NCBI RefSeq assembly: GCF_024586455.1 | Contig: NC_065921.1 | Span: 88,720,061-88,784,060, forward strand | Reading direction: 5' to 3' | Source: Bactrocera neohumeralis | Taxonomy: Eukaryota > Arthropoda > Insecta > Diptera > Tephritidae | Length of the DNA stretch: 64,000 nucleotides | Shown: positions 12,801-22,739 of the stretch, one piece after another | Layout of the letters: each line of letters opens with the position of its first letter | How positions within the stretch are numbered: position 1 is the first letter of the stretch | Made by a program: the position numbers and the translations under genes | Notes under the pieces: model-generated | Database searches by the model: none | What the model was told of the DNA's origin: nothing | What the model saw: the letters and a program-made list of their open reading frames with translations, nothing else

Positions 12801-15800
12801 GATACAAGCGCTGCTGCGGACGCTCAAACACTGTTTAGCATTCGCGAGCAGATGGCGCTGAGCTTAAAGCGGATGAAAGATTTGGAGGAGCAAGTCAAAT
12901 CTATACCGGAACTTCAAGTGAGTTTACCCTTGTTTTTTTAACAGTTATGCATTAAATTTTTTACGTTTACAGCATGAGCTGACGCAGCTGCGTGATGACA
13001 AGCAGCGCTTGCAACAAACACTACAGCGGAAAGAAGATGAGCTGCTGCGCGCACGTGAACCGCCGCGACCGTCGTCCTCGCCAAGTCCGGTTACAAGTGC
13101 GAAAAATGCTTCACCTGTGCAGTTTACGCCACAACGCATTAGCCCAGTCTCTTTGGAGAGTTTGGGCTCCCGATTGCGCGCCAACTCCAGCAGCTCGGAG
13201 CGCCAATTGCGCACACCGACAACACTTAAGCGCGATGTGGGTACTATGTGCGGGCTGCATGCAAAACGCGACGTAGCCGTGGGCAGTCCAGTGCACATGG
13301 TGCGTAGCGTAGGTACGAGCCCTGCACAGCAGTTAAACAGCATCACTGAAGCGCTTTACTCACAATGGGAAATGGAAGAGCATACTCAAGTAGCAATCAC
13401 GCGTTACGAGGAAGAACGCGCACTGCTGCAACTTAAGAAGATGACGCACATCGGCACACAAATGCAAGTGCCACACAGTGTTGAAAGGGGTGTGCAAACC
13501 GCAGCAGAGCCGAAAGTGCTTAAGAGCTCAGTGAGTGTTATGGTGAGTCCAGCAACGAGGGATGCGTATGTCAATTGTGGCCCTGAAATGCGCTCCACAG
13601 CTTGCTCAGAGGACAATATACTGGATCCCTTGTGTGAGAAATGTAATATCGTGAAGCGTAGCATCGCCTGTAGCACCGAAGACCCGGGCTTCATTAAAGT
13701 AAAATCCGTTTCATTGAAACTACTCGATTCACCTGAGTTTCTACGTAGCAAGACTTTCTCATTAGGCGAACATGATCGACTCGGCCGTATACTTAAGACC
13801 ACAGGCACGCAATACACGCCAGTCTCCGTGAATAGCGCCGGCTGCCAAACCGCAACCACATACGTACATGCCGTCGGTGTGCAATGCATGCCCGAACAGC
13901 GTCATGCCAGCGTACAAAGTGAGGTGGCGTGCGACACGCGTTTTACAGACACACGTGATTTAATACGGCTTTGTACAACGCAAACTAGTACTGAAGAGTA
14001 CATACCGCCACCCATTGTCATTGAAGAGCCACCTAAAAAGGAAGAAAAACCCGCGTCACCCAAACCAATAACGCGTTCAACTGCCAGCAATACGGACAAG
14101 CCGCGCACCGTAGATTACGGCATAAATACTTTACCACCTGCGCCCATACGTCATACCGCAGCCAACACAGATTCTGTGCGAAAACGGGACATAGGTTGCG
14201 GCGACGTAGTCAAGCCACATATTTCCATTGCCTGCGCGGATAATTACTGTGATTCCTGCAAGGATGCGATTAAAAATTTGGCCAAAGACTTCTCGAAAGT
14301 GCTGTCGCCTCAATCGCCATCATCGCCACGCCTGCGTCCACCAGCACCCGTACGTAGCGCATCCATGGATTCGCGTATACCGCTGCGCAAAAACGTACCA
14401 CCCAGCCCCAGTCCGGTACGCCGCACTTTTCAGCGGCAGAACACATACACAATAACAACAACGCCGGAAAAACAGTCAACAAAGCCAACACAGCCAACAC
14501 AGAGGTGAGTAACGAAATGTTGTGGATTGATAGGTTTGCTACTTAGCTAAGCAATATTTATTCAACATTTAGCAAGTACACACACCTCTTGCTTATAAGC
14601 TATGGTGAACTCGTGGTGTATACTCTTTGTATGTGTTCTACCACTTCATTACCCTGACCTGCTCCACTAACCTTTTGCTCCACTACGAGTCAAGTAGCGC
14701 TATTTGTAAACGGTGGCATTTCAGCAGGCAAATATTTATTTTGATATCTGACTGACGCATGCGCCTTGCTAAGGCTGCTCTCAAAGCATCAAACAATTGG
14801 AGCCGGACTGTGGAGCATGTTATGCATTTGCTGGAAACAATATTTTGTATAGAAAATTAAGACTTATTTATGAAAAGTTCTAAACATATTTCTATATCTA
14901 AAGCGAATTTCCTTCACAAATGTGCTTAAAAGAGAAATCGGTCGAAAAGGCTTCATAGTTTCCTAAGTAGAAAAGCAAACTTCAAATTTCTGCCGTTTTC
15001 TACCACTGTACAGTGTTTACGTTCGCTTATGCTGCAATGACCTTCAGCGTAATTTTCTCTCCCAAAAATTTTCCCAGCGCAGCGACTTTAGCCCGATTCA
15101 CACGAGGGACACGCAGTTTGCGGTAGCACGCTACAACAGCACCACACTGCGGCATACGCGGACGCGGTCACGCGTGCTTAGCTTTTTTGCATTATTTTGC
15201 TTTTTCAGCAGCATCCTCAGTTATTGCATTTGGTGTGTGTAAATCTTTTATTGCTGCGTTTTTCCACGAGTTTGGTTTTCATTGTAAACGCGCTTGTCAA
15301 TTAAAGTTAGAGGAATAATATTAAAGTTCGTTAACTAAATACCGAGAGCAACGCGGCAGCCCGTAAATGTTTTCTGGGCTTAGCAGCTTCACTTGCTATC
15401 CGCTGATAGTAAGTGGCTGCTCAGCACTCCTGCTAACGTATGTAAAGTGTGCAGCGAAACCAAGACCTATATGGTTGTAGAAAATTGAAAATAATGAAAC
15501 CTTTTCTCCTTTCTTCTTAGTTCGTTGCACGAGAAACCGCCATCAGTTGCCCACTTTCTGCCACCGGAGTCAGCCAGCGAAACACAGCGTTTCATAACCG
15601 AGCCTAAATCTACTGCGCCTAACGTCGGTGTCAAGGTTACGCCCCCTAAAGCAAACGTATCCCTAACTGCTCCTTCCTCGGCAGCAAATTCGCGTCGAGC
15701 ATCCGATGCCAGTCAAAACAACGCAGAACCGCTGGACGATAGTAAAGTGGATGAGACTACACCACTACAACCGAGTCTCGATGGAGTAATTGTGCGCGAG

Positions 15801-17381
15801 GAGAAACGTGTGAGTGTCAGCTGGTCTCGCGATGCATCACCAGCCCCGCTTAAAGATGGCGCTTCGCCATATCGTTCTTTGGAGAGTTCTTTCAACGAGA
15901 AGCTCCGGGAGTCCACATTGGAAACAGCAGCGGCAGTGTTGGTTGAGGAGAGTGAAGAAAAGGAGGAAACTGGTATAGAAGTTGATATGTCAAAGGGCGC
16001 ACGCCGCAAAACAACAACACAGAAATCTAGTCATATCCCAAGAAAGCAAGTGGGTAACGTTGAAAAGACAGCGAAAACGGAGCATGAGTCGCAGACAGAT
16101 AAGACCGAAGTGCAGGAACGTCCACCATCGAAGGCGTTGCTGCAAAAACTGGCAATGGTTGAGGCGGAACCACGACAAAAGTATGTTCCAACCTGATATA
16201 TTTGTTCAAATAAACGTTTTATTTACCTGCTTTCAACGATTTCAGATTCGTTCCGCCTACCGAGATGCTGAATGCTTTGAAGACCATCAATAATTCGCTG
16301 TTAAAGAAAATGGACGCCAAGTCGCTATCAGCGACTAGCTTAAAAGCATCCAAATTGGTGATCCAACAAGAATGGTTCCGGATCTCTAGCACCGAGAAGG
16401 CGAATCCACACGAAGTCGAGGACTATTTAGACTGTTTTGAGGAAATGTCGGTGTCGCTGTTGGAGTACTGTGTTAATATGGTGGACGCTAATGTGAGTGT
16501 ACTTCATTTCATGTTGCGTTGAGGCCGAAATTTATTGAGTGCTTGATTTTTCTTTCCTTTCCAGGGCAACACTGCAATGCATTATGCGGTCTCGCATGGC
16601 AATTTTGACGTCGTATCCATACTACTCGATTCAAAGGTTTGCAATGTAAATCAAATGAATAACGCTGGATACACTTGTGTGATGCTCGTCTCATTGGCAA
16701 AGCTGAAAAACGCTGCGCATCGCACAGTCGTACAACGACTGTTCCAGATGGCCGATGTCAATATACGAGCCAAAAAGGTAGGTAATGGCCCAGTTAACGT
16801 TACACGCTTGGGACCGAAAAACTTATGTTTGGTTTTATATGCATGCTTTCTCCTTACTCATTTGTCTTGACTAAAATCCAAACCAAAAAATATGAATTAA
16901 AAAACTTCATTCCCCTCAAAAACACTTTCCCACTTTCCTTCCACATCCACAGCACTGCCAGACCGCATTGATACTGGCTGTTTCGCATGGTAATAAAGAG
17001 ATGGCGGAGCTGCTGTTGGCCGCCGGCGCAGACATCAACATTCAAGACGAGGACGGCAGCACAGCGCTGATGTGTGCCGCCGACAATGGACGCACGGACC
17101 TGGTTAAGCATTTGCTGTCACAGCCTGATTGCGATTCGCTTTTAGTGGATGTGGTGCGTGTACCTTGACTTGTTGTTGTCTCTCTTTTTATAATAATACT
17201 TTATGTACTTGTTCCACGGCAGGATGGCGCTACGGCTTTCAAAATTGCCTGGCAGGCTGGACATCGTGACCTGGGCTTGTTGCTGTACGTGCACGAGCAA
17301 ATGCTGCGCAGCAAGCAGCCCAATCGCGGCGACGCCACGCGCGTTTCGCTGGAGCTGCCACGCGGCTCGAAGCCCACTTAA
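732..17381 (+). CDS. Kank: KANK family protein (KN motif and ankyrin repeat protein), multi-exon
   Basis: Exons inferred from splice sites and phase: 732-858 (tentative), 3018-3289, 4800-5433, 12442-12917, 12973-14504, 15521-16180, 16246-16492, 16565-16777, 16953-17153 and 17223-17381 (TAA). Every junction is GT-AG and phase-compatible. The total is 4521 nt, or 1506 aa. Domains: the KN motif at about residues 66-95 (core CNCCPYGYHIDLDF), which in the family binds the talin rod; a coiled coil spanning the 12917/12973 junction (RMKDLEEQVK, QLRDDKQRLQQ), the region that in vertebrates binds liprin-beta; a long Ser/Pro/Thr-rich linker in exon 12973-14504; then an ankyrin block from about 16565 to the end (GNTAMHYAVSHGN, TALILAVSHGN, GSTALMCAADNGR, GATAFKIAWQAGH). 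KANKs are scaffolds at the rim of integrin adhesions that recruit cortical microtubule-stabilising complexes. The exons from 3018 onward are very secure. The first exon and isoform structure are inference. Confidence 0.9.
859..3017. other. Kank intron 1 (if exon 732-858 is real)
   Basis: The acceptor is the CTGTAG ending at 3017. The intron contains AT-rich DNA and one end of a dispersed repeat (1785-2065, listed separately). Several 60-170-codon open frames on both strands (for example 1244-1774 and 2753-3115 minus) lack recognisable domains and coding-like composition. Confidence 0.45.
1785..2065. repeat. Diverged dispersed repeat, copy 1 (shared with ~26.03-26.19 kb)
   Basis: The segment around 1968-2050 aligns by eye with 26094-26180. 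Both contain AAAATCGCTGG, an ACCGGTTT/ACCAGTTTT block, a CCCATGATCC/CCCATAGTCC block, and later TATTTCCC/CATTTCCC before CACAT/GCAT. Outside this core the match is loose. No coding capacity or terminal structure is visible, so I cannot assign a class. It looks like an old non-autonomous repeat. Confidence 0.5.
3290..4799. other. Kank intron between KN exon and exon 4800-5433
   Basis: The donor is GTGAGT at 3290 and the acceptor CTTACAG ends at 4799. Around 4085-4135 there is a GA-rich run (GAGAGAAATAGAGAGAAAGAG type), a possible GAGA-factor binding stretch. The stretch 4560-4720 is more GC-balanced and 5'-UTR-like. No transposon coding sequence was recognised. Confidence 0.6.
6205..7545 (-). 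repeat. Long dispersed repeat of the kind abundant in tephritid genomes
   Basis: On the minus strand the segment begins near 7540 with a TATACTCTTGTAAC-type end, followed by blocks I recognise from a high-copy dipteran repeat (GTATAATAGTTTTGTTC, CCACTGCCACGCCCAC). No coding sequence is evident. A short second fragment of the same 5' end occurs at about 56389-56478 on the plus strand, which supports a repeat origin from this window alone. The class is uncertain. The boundary near 6205 is approximate. Confidence 0.6.
9125..9270. repeat. A/T low-complexity tract
   Basis: This is an almost pure A/T stretch with several poly-A runs of 9-13 and ATCATCATCAT. It carries nothing else. Confidence 0.7.
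9661..9784 (+). CDS. Kank: Alternative first coding exon of Kank (isoform lacking KN motif)
   Basis: An ATG at 9661 opens 41 codons plus one base, ending at a GTACGT donor at 9785. The leftover T joins the AT at 12442 to give TAT (Tyr), exactly the phase the 12442 acceptor needs. The peptide starts MFAAAGKVNRRKDCNSPL and ends KGMKSWWNN; it is basic with no KN motif. Unspliced, the frame stops three codons later. Upstream, TCAGTC at 9545-9550 is an initiator-like match, and the intervening ~110 nt read like a fly 5' UTR. It would yield an isoform of about 1204 aa with coiled coil and ankyrin repeats but no talin-binding KN module. Confidence 0.6.
9995..11212 (-). mobile_element. mariner relic (irritans-like), decayed transposase
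   Basis: The minus-strand frame 10644-10339 carries typical mariner transposase sequence (HGIIFIDHLEKR, KKKVLFHQDNVS), including the second catalytic Asp region. Upstream of it, readable transposase fragments continue to about 11060 but are interrupted by stops and frame changes. Both ends resemble Himar/irritans inverted repeats: the left end has GGTCCCCGGCTTA at ~9998, and the reverse complement of the right end has GACCCGGCCTGGCACATAG followed by ATGGCGCTGCTAG. The element is about 1.2 kb, close to full length for the family, and non-functional. Confidence 0.85.
12301..12355 (+). CDS. Kank: Second alternative first coding exon of Kank (short)
   Basis: An ATG at 12301 opens 18 codons (MERLRIKIILVKPNDKRK) plus a T, with a GTGAGC donor at 12356. 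It joins across an 86-nt intron to 12442 in the required phase 1 (T|AT = Tyr). An initiator-like TCAGTT lies at 12278-12283, which would leave only a ~20-nt 5' leader. Phase and donor fit, but the exon is short, so chance is a real possibility. Confidence 0.4.
14505..15520. other. Kank intron 14505-15520
   Basis: Donor GTGAGT and acceptor TTCTTAG, joining in phase 2 (AG|T = Ser). No transposon or nested gene is seen. Confidence 0.8.
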
Positions 17382-18303
17382 TGCGGGTTAAGCAGGCAGC
17401 TGTAACATCTATCCTGGAGGAGGTGTTTTTTGAGCAAAGGGATTTAATTAAATCGAAAAAGTAAATTTTTAACTAAATTATTTGAAGAACATTGCAAACG
17501 ATGCCAGCCAAAAAAAATTAACGAACAAATTAGACAGTTTTTTCTTAAAATTAGTAGTTTTGCTATTAGAGTGGCATTCAACATATATTACTTAGCCGGT
17601 CACGGCAGCGTGCTGGCGCCAAATGAAATTACTTAGTAGTACTTTAAGTTTAGTCTAACACTCACGAAGAATTGTGCGGGTTTTACTAGAGATTTTACAA
17701 AAGCTTTTGAAAAGACAGCAGCATATCAAACGTTAATGCCAATTTTTGACGAGCACTCACTAACATTCCACTCAAGTTTTTATAGAGAAATTTGCAAAAG
17801 AAGAAAATTTTTCAACTCAAGAAACGAATCTGCGAAAACGAAATTCTTGCTATGCTAATATTGGAAATAAAAAATTAAGAAAAAATTTTAATATTGGCAC
17901 AAAAGGTGAAAAATAATAGAAAACACAAATTCACAAAATAATTTATACAATTTTTTTCTTTACATTAACAAAAGGAAGCACGAATCTAAAAATAATAAAT
18001 TAATAAAAAGTTTTATATAATAATGCAGCTCTTTATTTATTTACGTTTACACAGTGTGTGCCAAAACTAAGGCAAGATTTAAATTTGTCGACATTTCAAA
18101 ATCGCCGCACAGTTTGCGAAGTTGAAACACTGTTCCGAGCATATTTTTTATGAAATTTTCGAACTTTCATCATTTTTGAAATATGGTTCAATACTGAAGA
18201 CATGTTGTTCTAACGTGTAACGCTCCATTAGTATTAAGCTTAAACTGTCAGCACTCGTTTTTTTGTTTTGTGTTTTTGGATTTTTCAACCCTTTCCTACA
18301 TAT

Positions 18304-18595
18304 CACCGCACAAAATGCAAAACAACGTATTATCAAAAAAATCGAAAATGAGTTTTTTATTGCTTGCGATTCACTGAATCATATTACATATTTTTAGCAG
18401 AAAATTTTCAGCTTCCACTCTCCGATATAACCAATAGATAACCAATATATTAGCAATACGTAACCATTTTATAACCAATACATATCCATTAAATAACGAA
18501 AAACTCAAATTTTGTTTGAGTGGTTTCTATTATATCGTTTTCCCTTCGTCTGATAATTCATGAAAACTGATGTTAAGTTATTTGCATTTTAGGTT
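18304..18595. mobile_element. MITE-like element, copy 1
   Basis: It is bounded by inverted ends related to AAAATGCAAAACAACGTAT (left, from ~18312) and TTATTTGCATTTTAGGTTA (right, to 18595). Inside are repeated ATAACCAAT/TAACCATT motifs and an inner inverted repeat, ACTCAAATTTTG / TTTGAGTGGTTTC, at about 18506-18530. The same layout recurs at 19351-19585. There is no coding capacity. Confidence 0.7.
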
Positions 18596-19350
18596 ACGAT
18601 ATACTTGTACATATACGGTATATGGCGACAAATTTAAAACTTGCACTAATTCGGGAACACCCTTTAATATACGCTATTAAATAAGTTTCAAATGATAAAT
18701 TTAGTTTCTATAACTGATTTCTTAACTTCTAAGTGAGCCGTGTTAGTTTCTCAAAACTTCAATAAGTATAAAATATTCTGCTCAACAATAATTATATTCG
18801 TTAGAAAATTACTCAAAATAACCTTAAAGGTAATGTCCGCCGGAAGTTGGTCGGAAAAGGCTTAAATTTACATAATAGAAACATTTTAACCACAATTTGA
18901 TTATAAAGAAAACTCGAAATACAAAACACTTTTTAACAGAGCACATAACAATCGCTATTATAACGGCACAAAAGTCAATTCTCATCAACAAAAGTAGGGT
19001 TCAAATCTAAAAAAACACAAAACTAAAAGTTGCAACAACTCTTTCTTACAAATTGAGCACGCATTTGAATATACACAATTATATAAACATATTTATATAT
19101 ACATACATATATATATAGCACATAAGAAATTAAGTAATTTAATATACTATATACTTACTTGCAGTTTTTAAAATAAAAAATATATAGTAAACATACGCAA
19201 ATGTTAATTTGTGTCTGAAAAACGATGTTTTTAAAATAAAAAATCAAAACAATTTATTTGAAAAAAATACAAATATAAAATAACATTTCTTTTAATAAAG
19301 CATTTAATAAAACACGCGTAAGTATAAAAATAACGGTAAAAATATAAAAT

Positions 19351-19585
19351 CACCTAAAATGCAAAACAACGTATCATAAAAAAATTAAAATTAGATATAA
19401 TAACCGGTATATAACCATTTTATATACGTATTATAACCGATATATAACCAATTTATACAGGTATGATAACCAATATATAACCAAAACTCAAATTTCTTTT
19501 CAATTTGAGTGGTTTCTATTATAACGTTTTTCATTCGACTGTGAAGTTATGAAAAGTCATTTTACGTTATTTTGCATTTTAGGTG
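19351..19585. mobile_element. MITE-like element, copy 2
   Basis: Terminal inverted repeats are clear: the left end CACCTAAAATGCAAAACAAC matches the reverse complement of the right end, which reads CACCTAAAATGCAAAATAAC. The interior holds several TATAACCAATATATAACC-type motifs and the inverted pair ACTCAAATTTC / AATTTGAGTGGTTTC. Length is 235 bp. No clear target-site duplication was seen, so the superfamily is not assigned. Confidence 0.75.
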
Positions 19586-20169
19586 ACGACAGGCATTAAA
19601 GTGTAAATATACAAATATTATGTATTAAAGTGTAAATATATATTATATTACACAAACTATATGTATATTGTATTGCCAAAAGTTTTTGCGATTTTATTTG
19701 GCGAGCGGTACTGGAGCACCATTCTCTTAGCTATACTTTTCGGTCGCATTAAAGCTGGGTACTAACTAAGCAACTAAGCGAACGCATAGGGCCCGTAACT
19801 ATACGTCTATATTTAGGTACATAATGTGTTAGGAAATATATTTTAACTAATGAATTTTCTGAGCGCCTCGTATCTCGCTTAAATTTTTCACAACCTACTC
19901 ATATCAGGTCTAAAATAATTATAAGCTAAACTAGGAGCCGCGTACTCAATGTCTGTTTAGCAGCCAACTGTCAGTTAAGTTCTGGTTACTTAACCAAGAC
20001 TACTGCTTTCGAAAAAGTACCTTTTTAATGCCTACTAAACAGACTTTGAGAAAACGGCACTAAGAATCATTACAACCTCTTCAAAAAGTAGGCTCAAAGC
20101 ACTCAAACTAACTGTGACAAAATTTCATACTTCTTCGAACCACAATTCTATCTCCGCACACTTCGTGCA

Positions 20170-22622
20170 TTATTTATTTCTCTCGCCATCTGTGCATTCA
20201 TACTCGCGCCGCTCTCTTATGCTTGCGGCAAAGTTTTCCACCTCTTCGTTAGCAGCCTTCGGTATATGATCTGCAAATTTCTCCTCAACCAAACGCTCAC
20301 ACTTGAGTTCCACTTTACCTTTCGGCGCACGTAATAAAATGGTTTGGTCGTACACCAGCGGTATGGGTGTGGTTGGTGCCACACTAAAACGATATTTACG
20401 TAACATCACTGCCAAACCGATGAGCACTTGCATGCGGCCGAAGCGCAAGCCAATACAGTTGCGTGGACCATCGCCGAATGGTAGGAATGTCATCGGGTGT
20501 CGCTCCTCCATGGCTTCGGGTGTGAAACGCAAGGGATCGAATTTCTCTGGATCTGGGTAGTAGCGTGGATCGTGTTGTATTGCTTCGGACGGTATGAGCA
20601 CCGTGGTGTTGGCTTTGATGACAAAGTTGGTGCCAGGCACCTTATAGTCTTCGTAAGCAACACGCTTCAACGCAGGCGCAATGGGATGTTTACGCAAGGT
20701 TTCTGTGGCGAAAGTGGAAAGGTATGATTATTTTGCTGTATGAAAAGTTATCTCAGAGTGATTTTTTAGTTAAACGCTCCTTAAGCCAATAACGTTTTGT
20801 AGAGGAGTATTGCAAAGCTCTTACTTTGGAGAAATATATGCGACTGGATAAGAGATATATCAACTCTCTGTCTCCTAATTGCTATAAAAGAGGGGAGTGG
20901 GGGTAGAAAGAAGGGAAGCCAGCGCCCAGTTAAGCTCAATCTGGGAAGAAGGGGAACTCTATTTTTAGCCAAAGGAAAAAATATTCCCAACAACCTTGAG
21001 CCAGTAACATCGTAACTTAGATTCTACTTTAATTGCAAAGGCAAATTTGACTTTCCCGGTTTTGTTATGTGCCCTCCATTTGAAAAGTAAATAATTAATT
21101 TGACGAGTAGTGTTAACTAATTTATTTGCCTGTGGCAAAATTCTTTGCCTGACTGAGCACTTAGCTAAATTACGCTCAAGGTCTCAGCAAAAGCGAAAGC
21201 TAAGCTTCTAATTGCCTTTGTTCGTGCGCTTACGAGTCAAAACGTAAACAGGCTCTAATTTGCGATTCATAACAATAAACATTGCTTGTTGTTACAGGTT
21301 TTGCAAGACGCGACTTCATATTATTCTCGGAAGTGATGCAATGTGTGCAATGTGCTATAAAAGCGATTTAAATTCTAAGTCATAAAATATACTAATGTTT
21401 TTCGGCTGGCCTTTTTATGGCTTTAATTGCCATATTTTTAAATTTTATGCATTATGAGAGACCTCTTTCTACATGCTCACATACATAATTTTGCATTTTT
21501 GCATATTTCATACTCCCCGTCTTGCCGTACATCATTCCACTCTAGCGCTTTTCACTTACCTTTGAGCACCTGATCCAAGTAGGTCATCTGCTTGAGACAC
21601 TCGTAAGTGAGCACATCATCGTGCTCCTGCATCACTTGAACAACTTCCTCGCGCACTTGCTCTTGTATGTCCTCATTCACCGCCAGTTCCCACAGACAAT
21701 TTGTCATGGTCGTCGAAGTGGTTTCATAGCCCGCAATAATGAAGACAAACACCTGCGCAGCAATCTCTTCCATTGTGAGTGCTTCGGTTTTAATGAGATC
21801 GATCATAATTTGCAAGAAGTCTTGCCGTACAATGCCATGCTCCGCACGGTAGGCTATATTGTCGCGCACAACTTTGATGTAGAAGTCTGTCACCACTTTT
21901 GGTGTGTTGGTCCAGTGCAACATTTTGGCGAGCTGCGGTAGGCGTTGGCTAATCAAATCACGTGTTACACTGTACTCCTCGAAAAACTTGACTGTGATCA
22001 GACGGAAGTCCTCAAGTGGATTGTGCAGACTATCACACTCAATGCCAAGTGTAGAGCTCGCTATCACATCGGTGGTATAGCAGGCTGACAGGTCTTTTAC
22101 GTCGATTATGCCTGCGTCGGAGAGACGCCGATCCACAACTCCAGGCAACTGTTCGGCCACTTTTATGAGTGTGGGATACATAAATTTCATTTTGCCCGTG
22201 GTAAAGGATGGTGTCAATTTGGCGCGAAGCCGCTTCCAGTAAGGACCGTCGATTGCAGCTAGATTACCCATCAGCGGATCATCGCGTAGATTGTGGTAGA
22301 GTCCGCGATAACTGAAGTTGGCAAAGTCTTTAATCAACACATGTTTGATGAGCTCCAAATCGAGTAGTATGATAAGCGGATCGCTCAGCATGAACATGCC
22401 CGCTAAGGGTGCACCCGATTCGCGAAAGCGTTGATAGACTTCGTTGGGTATGTCGATAGCATGACAATCGGTGCCAATGCGACCACGCCCGTAGAAGAAG
22501 AACAAGAACGGTTTAAGCAGCGGTATGCCTTGCGCTTCCCAGTACTGTTGTTTGCGGTGCAAATGTATGCAAATAAGCGCCAGGATGATGAACGAGAGCA
22601 GCAAAACTGTGAGTGGATCCAT
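20170..22622 (-). CDS. Cytochrome P450, CYP6 family (P450-1, next to Kank)
   Basis: Two exons: 22622-21560 and 20702-20170, with an 857-nt phase-1 intron that is much longer than in the other P450s here. The protein is 531 aa. The ATG at 22622 is chosen because it opens directly on the membrane anchor (MDPLTVLLLSFIILALI); the upstream in-frame codon is TTG. Visible P450 motifs are the C-helix WKRLR, the I-helix AGYETTST at ~297-304 with the acid-alcohol pair intact, the K-helix ETLR at 355-358, DPLRF, and the heme loop FLPFGDGPRNCIG with Cys437. It is an expected ER-anchored monooxygenase. Oddity: about 40 charged residues extend past the usual C-terminus (ending CTDGERNK). It is more diverged than the plus-strand CYP6A-like genes. 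The subfamily is not assigned. Confidence 0.9.
20703..21559 (-). other. Intron of P450-1
   Basis: This is an 857-nt intron, donor GTAAGT (plus-strand ACTTAC at 21554-21559) and acceptor CCACAG at 20703-20708. It sits at the conserved position before ExxR. No recognisable insertion explains the extra length. Confidence 0.85.
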
Positions 22623-22739
22623 CTCGAGGTGCAGCTTCGCCAAATAGCGACTACTTTGTATGGTTGGTATTTGTTAGTGGAGGCAGCGGTATTGGACCGC
22701 TTCACTGTGAACTGCTCGACTGACTGACTTCGCACTTAC

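Larger units (their letters stand above)
17382..20169. other. Intergenic region: Kank 3' UTR and MITE-like repeats
   Basis: After the Kank stop (TAA 17379-17381) the sequence becomes AT-rich, with AATAAA-type signals (for example near 17864), and probably includes the 3' UTR. Two related inverted-repeat elements lie at 18304-18595 and 19351-19585 (listed separately). A TA-rich microsatellite lies near 19080-19150. No gene is seen. Confidence 0.6.

Noticed and set aside
12363..12941. Kank exon starting at 12363 as a single open frame
   Set aside because: The frame starts with a non-ATG codon and runs through the intron. The acceptor at 12441 and the phase-1 joins from 5433, 9784 and 12355 define the real exon start.
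13404..13889. 161-codon minus-strand open frame inside the Kank linker exon
   Set aside because: It is the antisense of a strongly supported coding exon and has no domain. The same applies to the minus-strand frames at 12945-13346, 15713-16009 and 35426-36007.
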